38,036 bases of DNA from Clostridia bacterium (GTDB lineage: Bacteria > Bacillota > Clostridia > UMGS1810), in NCBI GenBank assembly GCA_017416845.1, contig JAFQBA010000071.1, positions 1 to 38,036 on the forward strand. Direction: 5' to 3'. Below are positions 27,101 through 34,027 of this stretch, one piece after another (positions within the stretch are counted from its first letter, which is position 1; each line of letters opens with the position of its first letter). The position numbers and the translations under genes are program-made. The notes under the pieces were generated by a model. That model did no database searches. It was not told where the DNA came from and worked only from the letters and a program-made list of their open reading frames with translations.

Positions 27101-27872
27101 AAAATACCGCAGTATCTTTCATATAGTCAACATAATCTGAAGCATCAGGAAAGGCATCGGCAGTAATGTTAGACTTCTTCTCTTCCTTAACCGATTGTTG
27201 GGTCAGGTCATATAAAAACCTTGGTGTGTCTCCGGAATATGCTTTAATATTATCTAAATATAAAACCGGCATATTGCGTTCTTCTGTCATATCCTTTAAC
27301 TCAAAACGAACGGATGATATATCCAAATCCTGTTTGCAATTCAGTCTGATGTCTGTCATTTTCTTTTTATGGTTTATATACAAATCATAGGTCTTGGCTT
27401 GTCTGTTTACAACAAGCGAAAATTTTGTTTTGACATTCTCAAACAAATTACCAAGAGCTACGGTTCCACACTTTATTCCATTCCCCTCGGTCAAGGTCAT
27501 TATTTCAACATTTGTTCCGTCCGATGTTTTAAAAATTATATATAAAACCCCATTATTAGATACTATTCTTGTAACATCATATTCAAGCACAAACACATCA
27601 TCAAGAACTATGTTTTTTGTTGAATATTCCAGATAGCTCATTTCCTCGGTTGCAGCCTCCATTTTAAGACTTTTATCTTTGTTATCGGGAACTTCATCAA
27701 TATAGATTTTGTTTTCACTTGCTACTACAGTTCCCTTTGAAGATTGACTTCCGGTTTCATAATTGTCGAATGTTTCTTCAAGATAATATTCTATTTCTTT
27801 TTCGTCAGCAAATACCGAAGCTGAATTCAGAATAAAAATTGCAGAAATTAAAAGTGATATTATTTTTTTCAT
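24153..27872 (-). CDS. Secreted heparinase II/III-type polysaccharide lyase with stalk and F5/8 discoidin domains
   Basis: A modular protein of 1239 residues. It has a signal peptide (1-24), a LamG-like jelly roll (about 30-215), and a copper-amine-oxidase N-terminal-type stalk repeat (about 265-380; GRSFIPVRAVSEAFDA and DRVFLPLRAIAEAFDK). An alpha/alpha-toroid then contains NWNFVCCGSAIIAAL and WYEGTDYWSYS (near 632). The heparinase II/III beta-sandwich has HVTHGQNDAGQF (near 780). An F5/8 discoidin domain closes the protein (about 1117-1239; SIDGNLETRWS). The His and Tyr residues named fit the family's lyase chemistry on uronic-acid polysaccharides. The ATG at 27872 follows GGAG. It is first in the operon, just downstream of the AraC-regulated promoter region. 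Confidence 0.87.
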   Translation of the reverse strand: MKKIISLLISAIFILNSASVFADEKEIEYYLEETFDNYETGSQSSKGTVVASENKIYIDEVPDNKDKSLKMEAATEEMSYLEYSTKNIVLDDVFVLEYDVTRIVSNNGVLYIIFKTSDGTNVEIMTLTEGNGIKCGTVALGNLFENVKTKFSLVVNRQAKTYDLYINHKKKMTDIRLNCKQDLDISSVRFELKDMTEERNMPVLYLDNIKAYSGDTPRFLYDLTQQSVKEEKKSNITADAFPDASDYVDYMKDTAVFFTGKNKMLVDGTQKLIDASNTDVKVYVKDGRSFIPVRAVSEAFDAEVEYDEDKKMVYIDRDDTSIVVPVGESHIEINGEKHIIDMSASIENDRVFLPLRAIAEAFDKKVTYDKGLIVIADRENFFNLIDDTGAYWMTVMNLIYENPSGMVIAKTVENRFGIGGHPRIHGNSQKIEDISSFINTNEQMSNTLSELKRSADVLLNAPVSLYETYDCDVIMSRFETLGMAYIFTGDERYAERCWEELESVCKFPDWNPYHFLDTATIMCGMAEAYDWLYDYLDEQQKKTVENAIYEKGLKHVLDDLNNSPGLSRSYKWAQAQTPNNWNFVCCGSAIIAALTFCDVPELKDACIEILDKGMERLKKSPVMFGPDGAWYEGTDYWSYSLNYFVRTMSALLSACGDTYGYMDAPGIRETGYFGFAMQGSNGNVFNFHDSAESKGGSRHAYFLSDVFDDSELFMLKYKGVEQGKQSTQALDLFFLNPEMISYVEDGNSLPKDFYYRGTEVATMRSDWNFTNSVFAGLHAGKVHVTHGQNDAGQFILDGYGERFFLDLGKEDYSLGQSSRDLYRNRAEGHNVLVFNPGEEWDQNHDGVSTIDRFEYNSSSVIAVTDLTDVYSPFVESVKRGIKLVDSRKSVILRDEIKSEKPTDAWWFAHTKNDIEIIEDGKAAILKGTYRDLYVKLLSDVDGVFTVRDAVPFPQSPSKAGQNPNTGVKKLSLNFTAQGDMDVSMYFTFLTKNQKPQDVITPTVSGIDEWKLEAEEEFFAVPTASDIRLDGKTIAGFNKDTMGYTVVVNDKSLIPAIECDSEHKTNIIMPESIPGYAVISVDNGRETTYYTIEFKLPIFSMASNGLIMHPVKKVHSDYVPQPENSPENSIDGNLETRWSAEGEECDIIYDLGSVKNISEIGIAVWQGASVDGRKQSFEIYVSENGVDYEKVYVGTSSGKAVEEEIFDVGNVYARYIKLLCKGTTSGKWNSILEFNAYGKN

Positions 27873-27948
27873 AACCATTCTCCATTTCTACCCATAGGGT
27901 GCAAAAAACAATCGTATGAACTCTATACAAAAATTATATACCAAAAAA

Positions 27949-27972
27949 CCAATACTGTATATTAAATATTGG
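27949..27972. promoter_or_regulatory. Candidate operator, CCAATA-N12-TATTGG
   Basis: A perfect 6-bp inverted repeat spans 24 bp and covers the -10 of the leftward lyase promoter. It is well placed to bind the product of the divergent AraC gene, or another regulator. The short arms in AT-rich DNA mean it could be chance. Confidence 0.4.
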
Positions 27973-27987
27973 CTACTTTTTTGTCAA
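27959..27987 (-). promoter_or_regulatory. Promoter of the polysaccharide-degradation operon
   Basis: On the minus strand a consensus TTGACA (27987-27982) is 17 bases from TAATAT (27964-27959; 4/6). The leader to the lyase ATG would be about 80 nt. A second TATAAT lies nearer the gene on the same strand (about 27933-27938) but has no convincing -35. The weak -10 fits an activated promoter. Confidence 0.55.
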
Positions 27988-28054
27988 TTTTTCATACAAC
28001 CTAACGTAAGATATATTATTAATAACGAAATGAAAAAACTTGAAAAAATTGGTG

Positions 28055-28083
28055 TTTACAAACAATCTAATAAATGTTATACT
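28055..28083 (+). promoter_or_regulatory. Promoter of the AraC-family regulator
   Basis: TTTACA (28055-28060) and TATACT (28078-28083) are 17 bases apart, each 5/6 to consensus. Transcription would start near 28090, about 57 nt before the ATG at 28147. This rules out the longer reading frame that opens at 27916. Confidence 0.7.
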
Positions 28084-28146
28084 CAAAGAAAAGGTGATTA
28101 TCCAAAGCATTGGTTTTTAAAATCAGCTACTTTTTGGAGGGATAAA

Positions 28147-29046
28147 ATGATTACTTCGGCTTCAAATCAAGAACCAAAATTTTCTGACGATGCTACACGA
28201 CGTGGTTATATTCCAAGTTACAGCTACCTTGTAACTTCAATAAATACCTGTTTTAAAATGAACGTAGAAGAAGGATACGACTTCATTGGAGAATCTCATA
28301 AATACTGGGAGCTTGTTTATGTTACCAAAGGAACCGTAGGTATAAAAGAAGATAGTAAAGTATATAAATTATCTGAAGGTGAAATTATTTTTCACATGCC
28401 TATGGAATTCCATAAAATCTGGTGCATATCTCCGTCAGCCACTTTTTTAATAATTTCATTTTTGAGCAGTGACGACAATGTATTATCACCATTAGGAAAC
28501 GGAGTGCTGACACTTGATATGGAAGAATTGGATAATCTTAATTTGGTTTACGAGGATACTGCTGTTTGCTTTGATACAAATATTGGTGTACATAGACATA
28601 CAATCGAAAAACAAGATATTATTGAGGAAAGACTTTTATTTTTGAAATTTGAACACTTTTTACTATCTATGATAAACAGTAAAATAAATAGAAAGACAAA
28701 ACAATATACAGCCGTAGCAAACAATTATAAGGTGATAATAAATGTTCTGACAGAAAACATTCAAAAAAACCTGAATGTAAGTGAAATTGCCGATCTTTGC
28801 AATATGAGCGTCAGTAATTTGAAAAAAACCTTTTCTCAATATCATACGGGAGGAATCATGCAATATTTTACAACCATGAAAATAAGACGAGCAATAAGCC
28901 TATTGCGACATGGATTTTCTGTTGACAATGTCAGTCATACAATGGGCTTTTCATCCCAAAGCTACTTTTCTGTTTTATTCAAAAAAGAAACCGGAGTATC
29001 GCCATCTTATTTTAAGAATAAAGGCTTTCCTAACGAAACAAAATAA
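28147..29046 (+). CDS. AraC-family transcriptional regulator
   Basis: A protein of 299 residues. The N-terminal cupin-like sensor domain (about 20-130; YWELVYVTKGTVGIKEDSKVYKLSEGEIIFHMP) is followed by a C-terminal double helix-turn-helix (about 193-292; LNVSEIADLCNMSVSNLKKTF and VSHTMGFSSQSYFSVLFKKETGVSPSYF). The ATG at 28147 has GGAGG 6 bases upstream and lies downstream of its promoter. The frame is open for another 77 codons before it, but that stretch contains the promoter. It is divergent from the heparinase operon, so it probably activates that operon when a sugar derived from the polysaccharide binds the cupin. Confidence 0.92.
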   Translation: MITSASNQEPKFSDDATRRGYIPSYSYLVTSINTCFKMNVEEGYDFIGESHKYWELVYVTKGTVGIKEDSKVYKLSEGEIIFHMPMEFHKIWCISPSATFLIISFLSSDDNVLSPLGNGVLTLDMEELDNLNLVYEDTAVCFDTNIGVHRHTIEKQDIIEERLLFLKFEHFLLSMINSKINRKTKQYTAVANNYKVIINVLTENIQKNLNVSEIADLCNMSVSNLKKTFSQYHTGGIMQYFTTMKIRRAISLLRHGFSVDNVSHTMGFSSQSYFSVLFKKETGVSPSYFKNKGFPNETK

Positions 29047-29052
29047 CATATT

Positions 29053-29100
29053 AAAAAACATCCGAATAACCGACATTATCGGCATATCCGAATGTTTTTT
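29053..29100. terminator. Bidirectional terminator between araC-type gene and quinone oxidoreductase gene
   Basis: The A-rich arm at 29053-29068 pairs with the T-rich arm at 29085-29100, with an inner ACCGA/TCGGC stem. The hairpin is flanked by A6 and T6, so it can end transcripts from both convergent genes. Two C-A mismatches on the plus strand become G-U pairs on the minus strand, so it is stronger leftward. Confidence 0.75.
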
Positions 29101-29117
29101 ATAATAAAAATTTTCAA

Positions 29118-30101
29118 TTATTTAACCGTGAGAACCACCTTGCCCACATTTTGACCCTTATACAAAATGTCGTGTGCCGCCTCTGCCTCAGTTATGGGGA
29201 GAACTGCGTGGATTGTTGGTTTTACTTCACCTGCTTCAATTTTCGGGAACACATTTTTAACAATTTCGGAGAGAATCTGTGCTTTGACTTCGGGAGTTCT
29301 TGAGCGAAGTGTGCTTCCTATTATACGGACATTGCGCACATAGATATTTTTAAGGTCAATCTCTGTTTTCTGACCTGCCAGTGCCGCAATCATAATCCAA
29401 CGTGCACCATGGGTGAGATAGTGAATGCATTTGCCCATTATTTCACCACCGAGACAGTCGATTGCCACATCAACAGATGTGCCCTTTTCAAGCTCTTCCT
29501 TCAAAACTTCGGAAATATCTTCTTTGGTTGTTACAACAACTCTGTCGGCATTCAGATGCTTTATGGAATCGGCAATTTCCTCTGTTAAAACAGTTGTGAT
29601 TACCCTTGCACCAAAGGCTTTTGCCATTGGAATGATAACACTTGCAAGACCGGATGCACCTGCGTTCATAAGGAGTGTGTTGCCCTCTTTAAGACCACCC
29701 TCAATAAACAGATTGAGATATGCGGTTGCAAAAGCTTCGGGAATTGCCGCTGCTTCAACCATTGAACAGTTTTCGGGTACGGGCATAAGCATGTCATATT
29801 TGACTGCAACATACTCTGCATATCCGCCTCCGCCAAGGAGTGCACACACCTTGTCGCCTATTTTCCATGAAGATTTTGCTTTAGCTTCTTCTCCCATTTC
29901 AACAATTACACCGGCAATTTCAAGTCCCATCCATTCAGGGCATCCCGGAGGGGGCGGATAGTCGCCTTCTCTTTGCATAAGATCGGCACGGTTAAGCGCC
30001 GCCGCGTGAATTTCAACAAGTACCTCTTCGGATTTTATTTGCGGGTCGGGTACATTGTCCCATCTTAAACTTCTGTCATCATTAACTAAAATAGCTTTCA
30101 T
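29118..30101 (-). CDS. NAD(P)H:quinone oxidoreductase (MDR superfamily, PIG3/QOR-like)
   Basis: A zinc-independent medium-chain dehydrogenase of 327 residues. It starts MKAILVNDDRSLRWDNVPDP, carries AAALNRADLMQREGDYPPPPG and GLEIAGVIVEMGEE, and has the NADPH-binding GASGLASVIIPMAKAFGARV near 145-165. The YPPPPGCP segment is typical of the PIG3 branch. It reduces quinones or alpha,beta-unsaturated carbonyls. The start follows AAAGGAAG. It is the third gene after the M20 and serine hydrolase genes (41-bp gap). Its last 33 bases recur at 13195-13227. Confidence 0.9.
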   Translation of the reverse strand: MKAILVNDDRSLRWDNVPDPQIKSEEVLVEIHAAALNRADLMQREGDYPPPPGCPEWMGLEIAGVIVEMGEEAKAKSSWKIGDKVCALLGGGGYAEYVAVKYDMLMPVPENCSMVEAAAIPEAFATAYLNLFIEGGLKEGNTLLMNAGASGLASVIIPMAKAFGARVITTVLTEEIADSIKHLNADRVVVTTKEDISEVLKEELEKGTSVDVAIDCLGGEIMGKCIHYLTHGARWIMIAALAGQKTEIDLKNIYVRNVRIIGSTLRSRTPEVKAQILSEIVKNVFPKIEAGEVKPTIHAVLPITEAEAAHDILYKGQNVGKVVLTVK

Positions 30102-30119
30102 TTTTTTCTTCCTTTCAAA

Positions 30120-30147
30120 TTAATTATTTTGTTATATACATGTCAAA
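30120..30147. repeat. 28-bp imperfect repeat at two neighbouring gene ends
   Basis: The sequence at 30120-30147 recurs at 31214-31241 with 26 of 28 identities (TTAATTATTTTG, then TATAT, then CATGTCAAA). In each place it covers the stop codon of a gene (serine hydrolase, M20 amidohydrolase) and the start of the following gap. A 9-bp palindrome (30135-30155) overlaps the first copy but has no T tract. The copies may be traces of an old duplication or gene insertion. Confidence 0.6.
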
Positions 30148-31198
30148 CATGTATATCATCCTCATCAAACAAATCTTTGAAAATTGCATTATGAATTTCT
30201 TCGCGCATTTTCATTATGTCATTGTAGTCATATCCTTTAAACTCATTTTTCATATTTGCATGGCGTGTTGCGTTGGTAAGGATAACTACATACAAATTCT
30301 TTTCGCGATTTATAAAGAAACTTTGTCCCGCATGACCGCAATGACCAAAGCTTCCAACCGGAAACAGTTTTCCTGTTTGAGAATATTTTTCATCCACAAC
30401 CAAATAGCCCAGTCCTCTTCCCTGTGAATAATCGGGAGTATAATTTTTCTCCGCAATATCAAATAAATCCACGGAATAAAGCTTTTTATCTTTGTCTAAA
30501 ACAGCTTTGGCGAATTTTGATATATCATGAAGACACGACTGTTGTCCACCGCTTCCTGCACTTTCGCCCATTATCTGAATGTTTTCATCATCAAAACGCT
30601 TGGGCATATTTTCATCACGAATCCATCTGTAACACACAGCACTGTTAGGTTCATCAAAATCTATTTCAAATGCTGTTCTCCTTAAGCCCAAGGGCTTTGC
30701 AATTTTTTCATCATAAATTTCTTCAAGGGATTTTTTATATAATTTTTCAAGAATAAATCCAAGGAGAATTGAGCCATTGCAAGAATAGATATAATCTGAA
30801 CCGGGTTCAAATTTTAACGGATGTGACAAAATTTCTTCGGCAATACCATCATGTCCGCTATCCACCGACTGTGGTGTTAATATATGACGAACTATTCCGG
30901 ATGTATGCGTAAGCAAATGCTTAATGGTTATATTTTTCTTTTCATCAGGAACATCGTCAAAAAATTCGTTTAATGTATTTTCAAGTGTCAAAAATCCACT
31001 ATCTATAGCTTGAAGAATAAGTGTAGAAGTAACAAGAACTTTACCCATGCTTGCAACATCAAAATATGTTAATTCATCAGCATTATCCGAAAAAAATGTT
31101 TGTTCTTCATCACCATAATGAACCAAAACCGCGTATGTATCAAAATCTTTGTTTTTATACTTATTGTCCAAAAGCTGTTTCGTGTATTTCAGATTCAT
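30143..31198 (-). CDS. Serine hydrolase of the beta-lactamase/class C esterase family
   Basis: A cytoplasmic protein of 351 residues without signal peptide. The nucleophile motif S-x-x-K is in FDVASMGKVLVTS, the second motif is Y-S-C in DYIYSCNGSILLG, and the HxG box is in GHCGHAGQS near 295. Family members are esterases, D-aminopeptidases or low-activity beta-lactamases. The lack of an export signal makes a cell-wall or antibiotic role unlikely here. The start follows GAGGAGG. It is between an M20 peptidase-like amidohydrolase and the quinone oxidoreductase, so a small-molecule ester or amide substrate is plausible. Confidence 0.85.
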   Translation of the reverse strand: MNLKYTKQLLDNKYKNKDFDTYAVLVHYGDEEQTFFSDNADELTYFDVASMGKVLVTSTLILQAIDSGFLTLENTLNEFFDDVPDEKKNITIKHLLTHTSGIVRHILTPQSVDSGHDGIAEEILSHPLKFEPGSDYIYSCNGSILLGFILEKLYKKSLEEIYDEKIAKPLGLRRTAFEIDFDEPNSAVCYRWIRDENMPKRFDDENIQIMGESAGSGGQQSCLHDISKFAKAVLDKDKKLYSVDLFDIAEKNYTPDYSQGRGLGYLVVDEKYSQTGKLFPVGSFGHCGHAGQSFFINREKNLYVVILTNATRHANMKNEFKGYDYNDIMKMREEIHNAIFKDLFDEDDIHV

Positions 31199-31225
31199 AA
31201 ATTATTCCTCCTCTTAATTATTTTG

Positions 31226-32602
31226 CTATATCCATGTCAAAGTCGCACTTCCGTCGTCATTATATTCCACAGCTTTTTTGAGACGATATATTTTATCCAT
31301 TTCATCGCAGTATTCTTTTATGGAAGAAAAAATCGGTGTGTAGCCCGAGATTACTTTTTTCGCTCTTTCGCCGCCATTTTCCAAAAGAACACACGCCATT
31401 GCCGCAAGCACAGCGCCGTGATACAAAACAGCGTACTCAGGAGATTCGACCCGAAACTCCGGCACATGGTTATCGCAACCCGGACTCATAAGGTGAGGTT
31501 GTATGGTGGGTATAACCGAACCGACATTGCCCATATCGGTGGCTCCGGGACTTCTTCTTCCCCAATCGAGGTTTAGCCTCACATTTTCTTTGCCAAACAT
31601 ATCACATCCCACTTCATAGGCAATGTCTGCAAGCTCTTTATTATTGGAATTATTTTCAGGCATATAGATTTCGATGTCTTCTATTGTAACCTTTGTTCCC
31701 AAGGAAACCGCCGCACCTGCATAGGCTCTGTTGACTTTATCGTTTACACTCTTTAAAACATCATAACCGTATGCACGGACATTTGATTCAATCACAACCT
31801 CAGATGGCATAAGTTGTACACTTTCGCCTCCTTCTGCGATTATGGACTGAACTCTGACATTGTGCTCATGAGGGAATGTTTCTCTCAAAGCATTTATGGC
31901 ACTCATGGCTGTTTGTGCGGCATAGAGTGCATTATTTCCGTTAAGCGGTCTTGCACCTGCAACATTTTTGCTTCCCTCAAACACAATCCTTTTTGCCACT
32001 AATCCGCTTGTGCCTCCGATAATTCCCAAACCGGGTGCCTCGCCACCGGTACTGTGAAGCATTATGGCAATGTCCACACCGTCAAAATGTCCTCTTCTCA
32101 TAAATTCGGACTTGCCCGATATATATTTAATTTTACCGGAATTTTTCATTTGAACTCGTTCACCGAGCCCTATCAATTCCTCTGCAGGAACAGCCATAAT
32201 GCGGATTTTACCGCAAAGCTTTGCCAAAACATCCGGCTTTGACAACACTCCCGCAATTCCAAGAAGTGACGAGGACTGACAGTGATGACCGCAGGCATGG
32301 ACTGCCCCTGTTTCGGGGTTACATTCAGGATGTTCGGGCAAAATGAGGGCATCGAGTTCGCCGAGAATTGCCACGGTTGGACCCGATTTTCCGGTATCAA
32401 TATCAAAAAAGAATCCCGTAATGTCGCCTGCTTCTGTAACATCAAAACCCATATGGTTAAATTTTTCTTTAAGGTAGCTGTGTGCTTCCCACTCTTTAAA
32501 GCCCGTCTCGGGATGTGCCCATATATAGCGCTCTGCTTCGAACATAAGAGTTTGGTATTCATATATTTTTTTCAGTACAATTTCTGACCATTTGTGATTC
32601 AT
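31226..32602 (-). CDS. M20-family amidohydrolase (AbgB/carboxypeptidase-like)
   Basis: A protein of 458 residues. The metal ligands are in AVHACGHHCQSSSLLG, the bridging acidic region is in MAVPAEELIG (Glu), and a late His segment is PTIQPHLMSPGCDNHVPEF. The lid or dimer domain lies between. It resembles AbgB, the p-aminobenzoyl-glutamate hydrolase subunit, and related amidohydrolases that release amino acids from N-acyl conjugates. The start at 32602 is fixed by AAGGAG at a spacing of 7. The frame stays open for 57 more codons into the neighbouring repeat element, but these are not family sequence. It is probably first in the operon with the serine hydrolase and quinone oxidoreductase. Confidence 0.88.
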   Translation of the reverse strand: MNHKWSEIVLKKIYEYQTLMFEAERYIWAHPETGFKEWEAHSYLKEKFNHMGFDVTEAGDITGFFFDIDTGKSGPTVAILGELDALILPEHPECNPETGAVHACGHHCQSSSLLGIAGVLSKPDVLAKLCGKIRIMAVPAEELIGLGERVQMKNSGKIKYISGKSEFMRRGHFDGVDIAIMLHSTGGEAPGLGIIGGTSGLVAKRIVFEGSKNVAGARPLNGNNALYAAQTAMSAINALRETFPHEHNVRVQSIIAEGGESVQLMPSEVVIESNVRAYGYDVLKSVNDKVNRAYAGAAVSLGTKVTIEDIEIYMPENNSNNKELADIAYEVGCDMFGKENVRLNLDWGRRSPGATDMGNVGSVIPTIQPHLMSPGCDNHVPEFRVESPEYAVLYHGAVLAAMACVLLENGGERAKKVISGYTPIFSSIKEYCDEMDKIYRLKKAVEYNDDGSATLTWI

Positions 32603-32717
32603 ATATAGTCTCCTTTTATAAATTATAAAGCTTTTTGATTTTTTCTTTCGGTGGTATGGTAAATTGGAGTTTATCGGGGAGTTTGAAGATGGAATGAACA
32701 CCAGTGCGTTGCCTACT

Positions 32718-32850
32718 TTGTGTAAAGGGAGGGACCGCGTAAGCGGTGAAGGGATTGTAACAAACTGCCTCAATTGCAGTATTTGTGCTTATTTGAGAGT
32801 TTCTCTTTTAACAATCCCTCAGTCACTTCGTGACAGCTCCCTTTACACAA
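32718..32850. repeat. Inner palindromic repeat (nested element)
   Basis: TTGTGTAAAGGGAG (32718-32731) is the exact reverse complement of 32837-32850. GGGATTGT (32751-32758) pairs with 32811-32818. Each arm also holds a small hairpin (ACCGC-gtaa-GCGGT; GTCAC-ttc-GTGAC). The unit could fold into a branched structure in either strand and may be an independent repeat that landed in the larger element. Confidence 0.7.
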
Positions 32851-32868
32851 GGGAGCCTTTCGCCCTTG

Positions 32869-32900
32869 CACACGTGGGGACGGAGCTGCTTTGACACAAA
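32869..32900 (+). repeat. 32-bp exact direct repeat, shared with 38005-38036
   Basis: The 32 bases starting CACACGTGGGGACGGAGC are identical to the last 32 bases of the window (38005-38036), in the same orientation. The match may run on beyond the window edge. It shows that the elements on the two sides of the cassette 33032-37598 are related. Confidence 0.9.
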
Positions 32901-33031
32901 ATTTTTGAATTTATGTGCCAAAGGATTTCGCTTCGCTCATCTGTCAGCAACCGTCCCCCTATGGCATTTTGTGCATTAGCGAATTGCTTCAACATCATTT
33001 GTACTTAGCCCGACAAACTCCAATTTAATCT

Positions 33032-34027
33032 TCATTTTCTACAAGCTTTAAGCAGTGTTTTATATAATTCAAGTTCATAATCACAGCCCCACGGATTTTG
33101 TTTTTCTCCCCTCACCATTTCGGCAAAGGAAAGCATCATTGGTGAATATCGGTCAAACGGCGTGCAGGTTTCTTTTGGTGTAAACTGCGTCCAGTCATCA
33201 TTTTCTCTTATGTATCTGTCGGTAATCATATTTCCGCCTTCAACAAACCATTCAAGAGGTTTTAATTCAACAGTTTTCTTTGTGCCGGTTACCACTAACT
33301 GTCTTCTTTCGAATCCGCCTTTTTCAACTGCAGAAACCTTGGCAAAGGAAACACCGTTTTCATATTCAAAAACTGCCATACCAAAATCCTCGCCGGTCAC
33401 GCCGTCTATACCGCTGCATTTGTTCAGCGGTATAATGTTTTTTGGTGTGCCTTGAATTGAATAAATAAGATCTACAAGATGGCAACCGAGAAAGAACATC
33501 ATTCCTCCGGGGAAGGTTTCAAGCCACTGACGAACCTTTGGCGGATGAATACAGTTCATCTGAGCTTCAACGCTGATTATGTCGCCAAGGTCACCGTTTT
33601 TTATCTGTTCTTTCAGTTCCATAATATATGGATTGTAGCGATACATATAGCCTGTGTGAAACACGGAGTTATTGCTCTTAATTGTTTCAACAAGCTTTTC
33701 AAAATCTGAAAGATTGACCCCTCCGGGCTTTTCCATGTGGATATGCTTTTTGTGCTCTGCGGCAAGGAGAGCATATTTTGAAAGATACACTTCCTCCGTT
33801 TCAACCGTAACAGCCTCAATTTCGGGATTTCTCAAAATCTCCCAAAGAGTCAGTTCTTTGTAATCTTCATAGTCTTTCATATGCCCCGGAAATTTTGCTC
33901 TTTCATTTTCGGGCATACAATAACCTACAACCTCAAATATGTCAGTGTTGTTTTTAAGAGCTCTGAAAATGTGATTTCCGTGACTGTTTTCGCTTGTGCC
34001 TATCTGTGCAATCTTTATCTTTCTCAT
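33032..34027 (-). CDS. Gfo/Idh/MocA-family oxidoreductase
   Basis: A protein of 331 residues. The N-terminal Rossmann motif is degenerate (IAQIGTSENSHGNHI), followed by the MEKPGGVNLSDFEKL segment (EKP, near 98) and a C-terminal domain with FFLGCHLVDLIYSI supplying the usual His/Asp. The G-x-G-x-x-G loop is altered to G-T-S-E-N-S, so cofactor binding may differ from classic members. Its ATG overlaps the MDR gene stop by one base (TAATG). It is last in the five-gene cassette and ends 4 bp from the MITE-like element. Substrate unknown; probably a sugar, cyclitol or keto-sugar. Confidence 0.85.
   Translation of the reverse strand: MRKIKIAQIGTSENSHGNHIFRALKNNTDIFEVVGYCMPENERAKFPGHMKDYEDYKELTLWEILRNPEIEAVTVETEEVYLSKYALLAAEHKKHIHMEKPGGVNLSDFEKLVETIKSNNSVFHTGYMYRYNPYIMELKEQIKNGDLGDIISVEAQMNCIHPPKVRQWLETFPGGMMFFLGCHLVDLIYSIQGTPKNIIPLNKCSGIDGVTGEDFGMAVFEYENGVSFAKVSAVEKGGFERRQLVVTGTKKTVELKPLEWFVEGGNMITDRYIRENDDWTQFTPKETCTPFDRYSPMMLSFAEMVRGEKQNPWGCDYELELYKTLLKACRK

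Larger units (their letters stand above)
32660..33027. mobile_element. MITE-like non-coding element with terminal inverted repeats
   Basis: The ends are inverted repeats: AAATTGGAGTTTATCGGG (32661-32678) against CCCGACAAACTCCAATTT (33009-33026), 17 of 18 paired, both flanked by TA. No coding frame explains it. Inside are two nested palindromes: 32718-32850, and GGGGACGG (32876-32883) with CCGTCCCC (32951-32958). It ends 4 bp after the Gfo/Idh stop codon. A TA-flanked element without a gene suggests a MITE moved in trans by an IS630/Tc1-like transposase. This fills the gap 32603-33031. Confidence 0.7.

Noticed and set aside
27916..28146. N-terminal extension of the AraC regulator by 77 codons
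   Set aside because: It contains the gene's own promoter and the Lys/Asn-rich stretch is not like an AraC N-terminus; GGAGG marks 28147.
30135..30155. 9-bp perfect palindrome at the serine hydrolase stop codon, considered as a terminator
   Set aside because: There is no T tract after it on the minus strand, and the next gene starts 41 bp on; at most it pauses transcription.
32603..32773. N-terminal extension of the M20 amidohydrolase by 57 codons
   Set aside because: It runs into the MITE-like element and has no family similarity; the ribosome binding site supports 32602.
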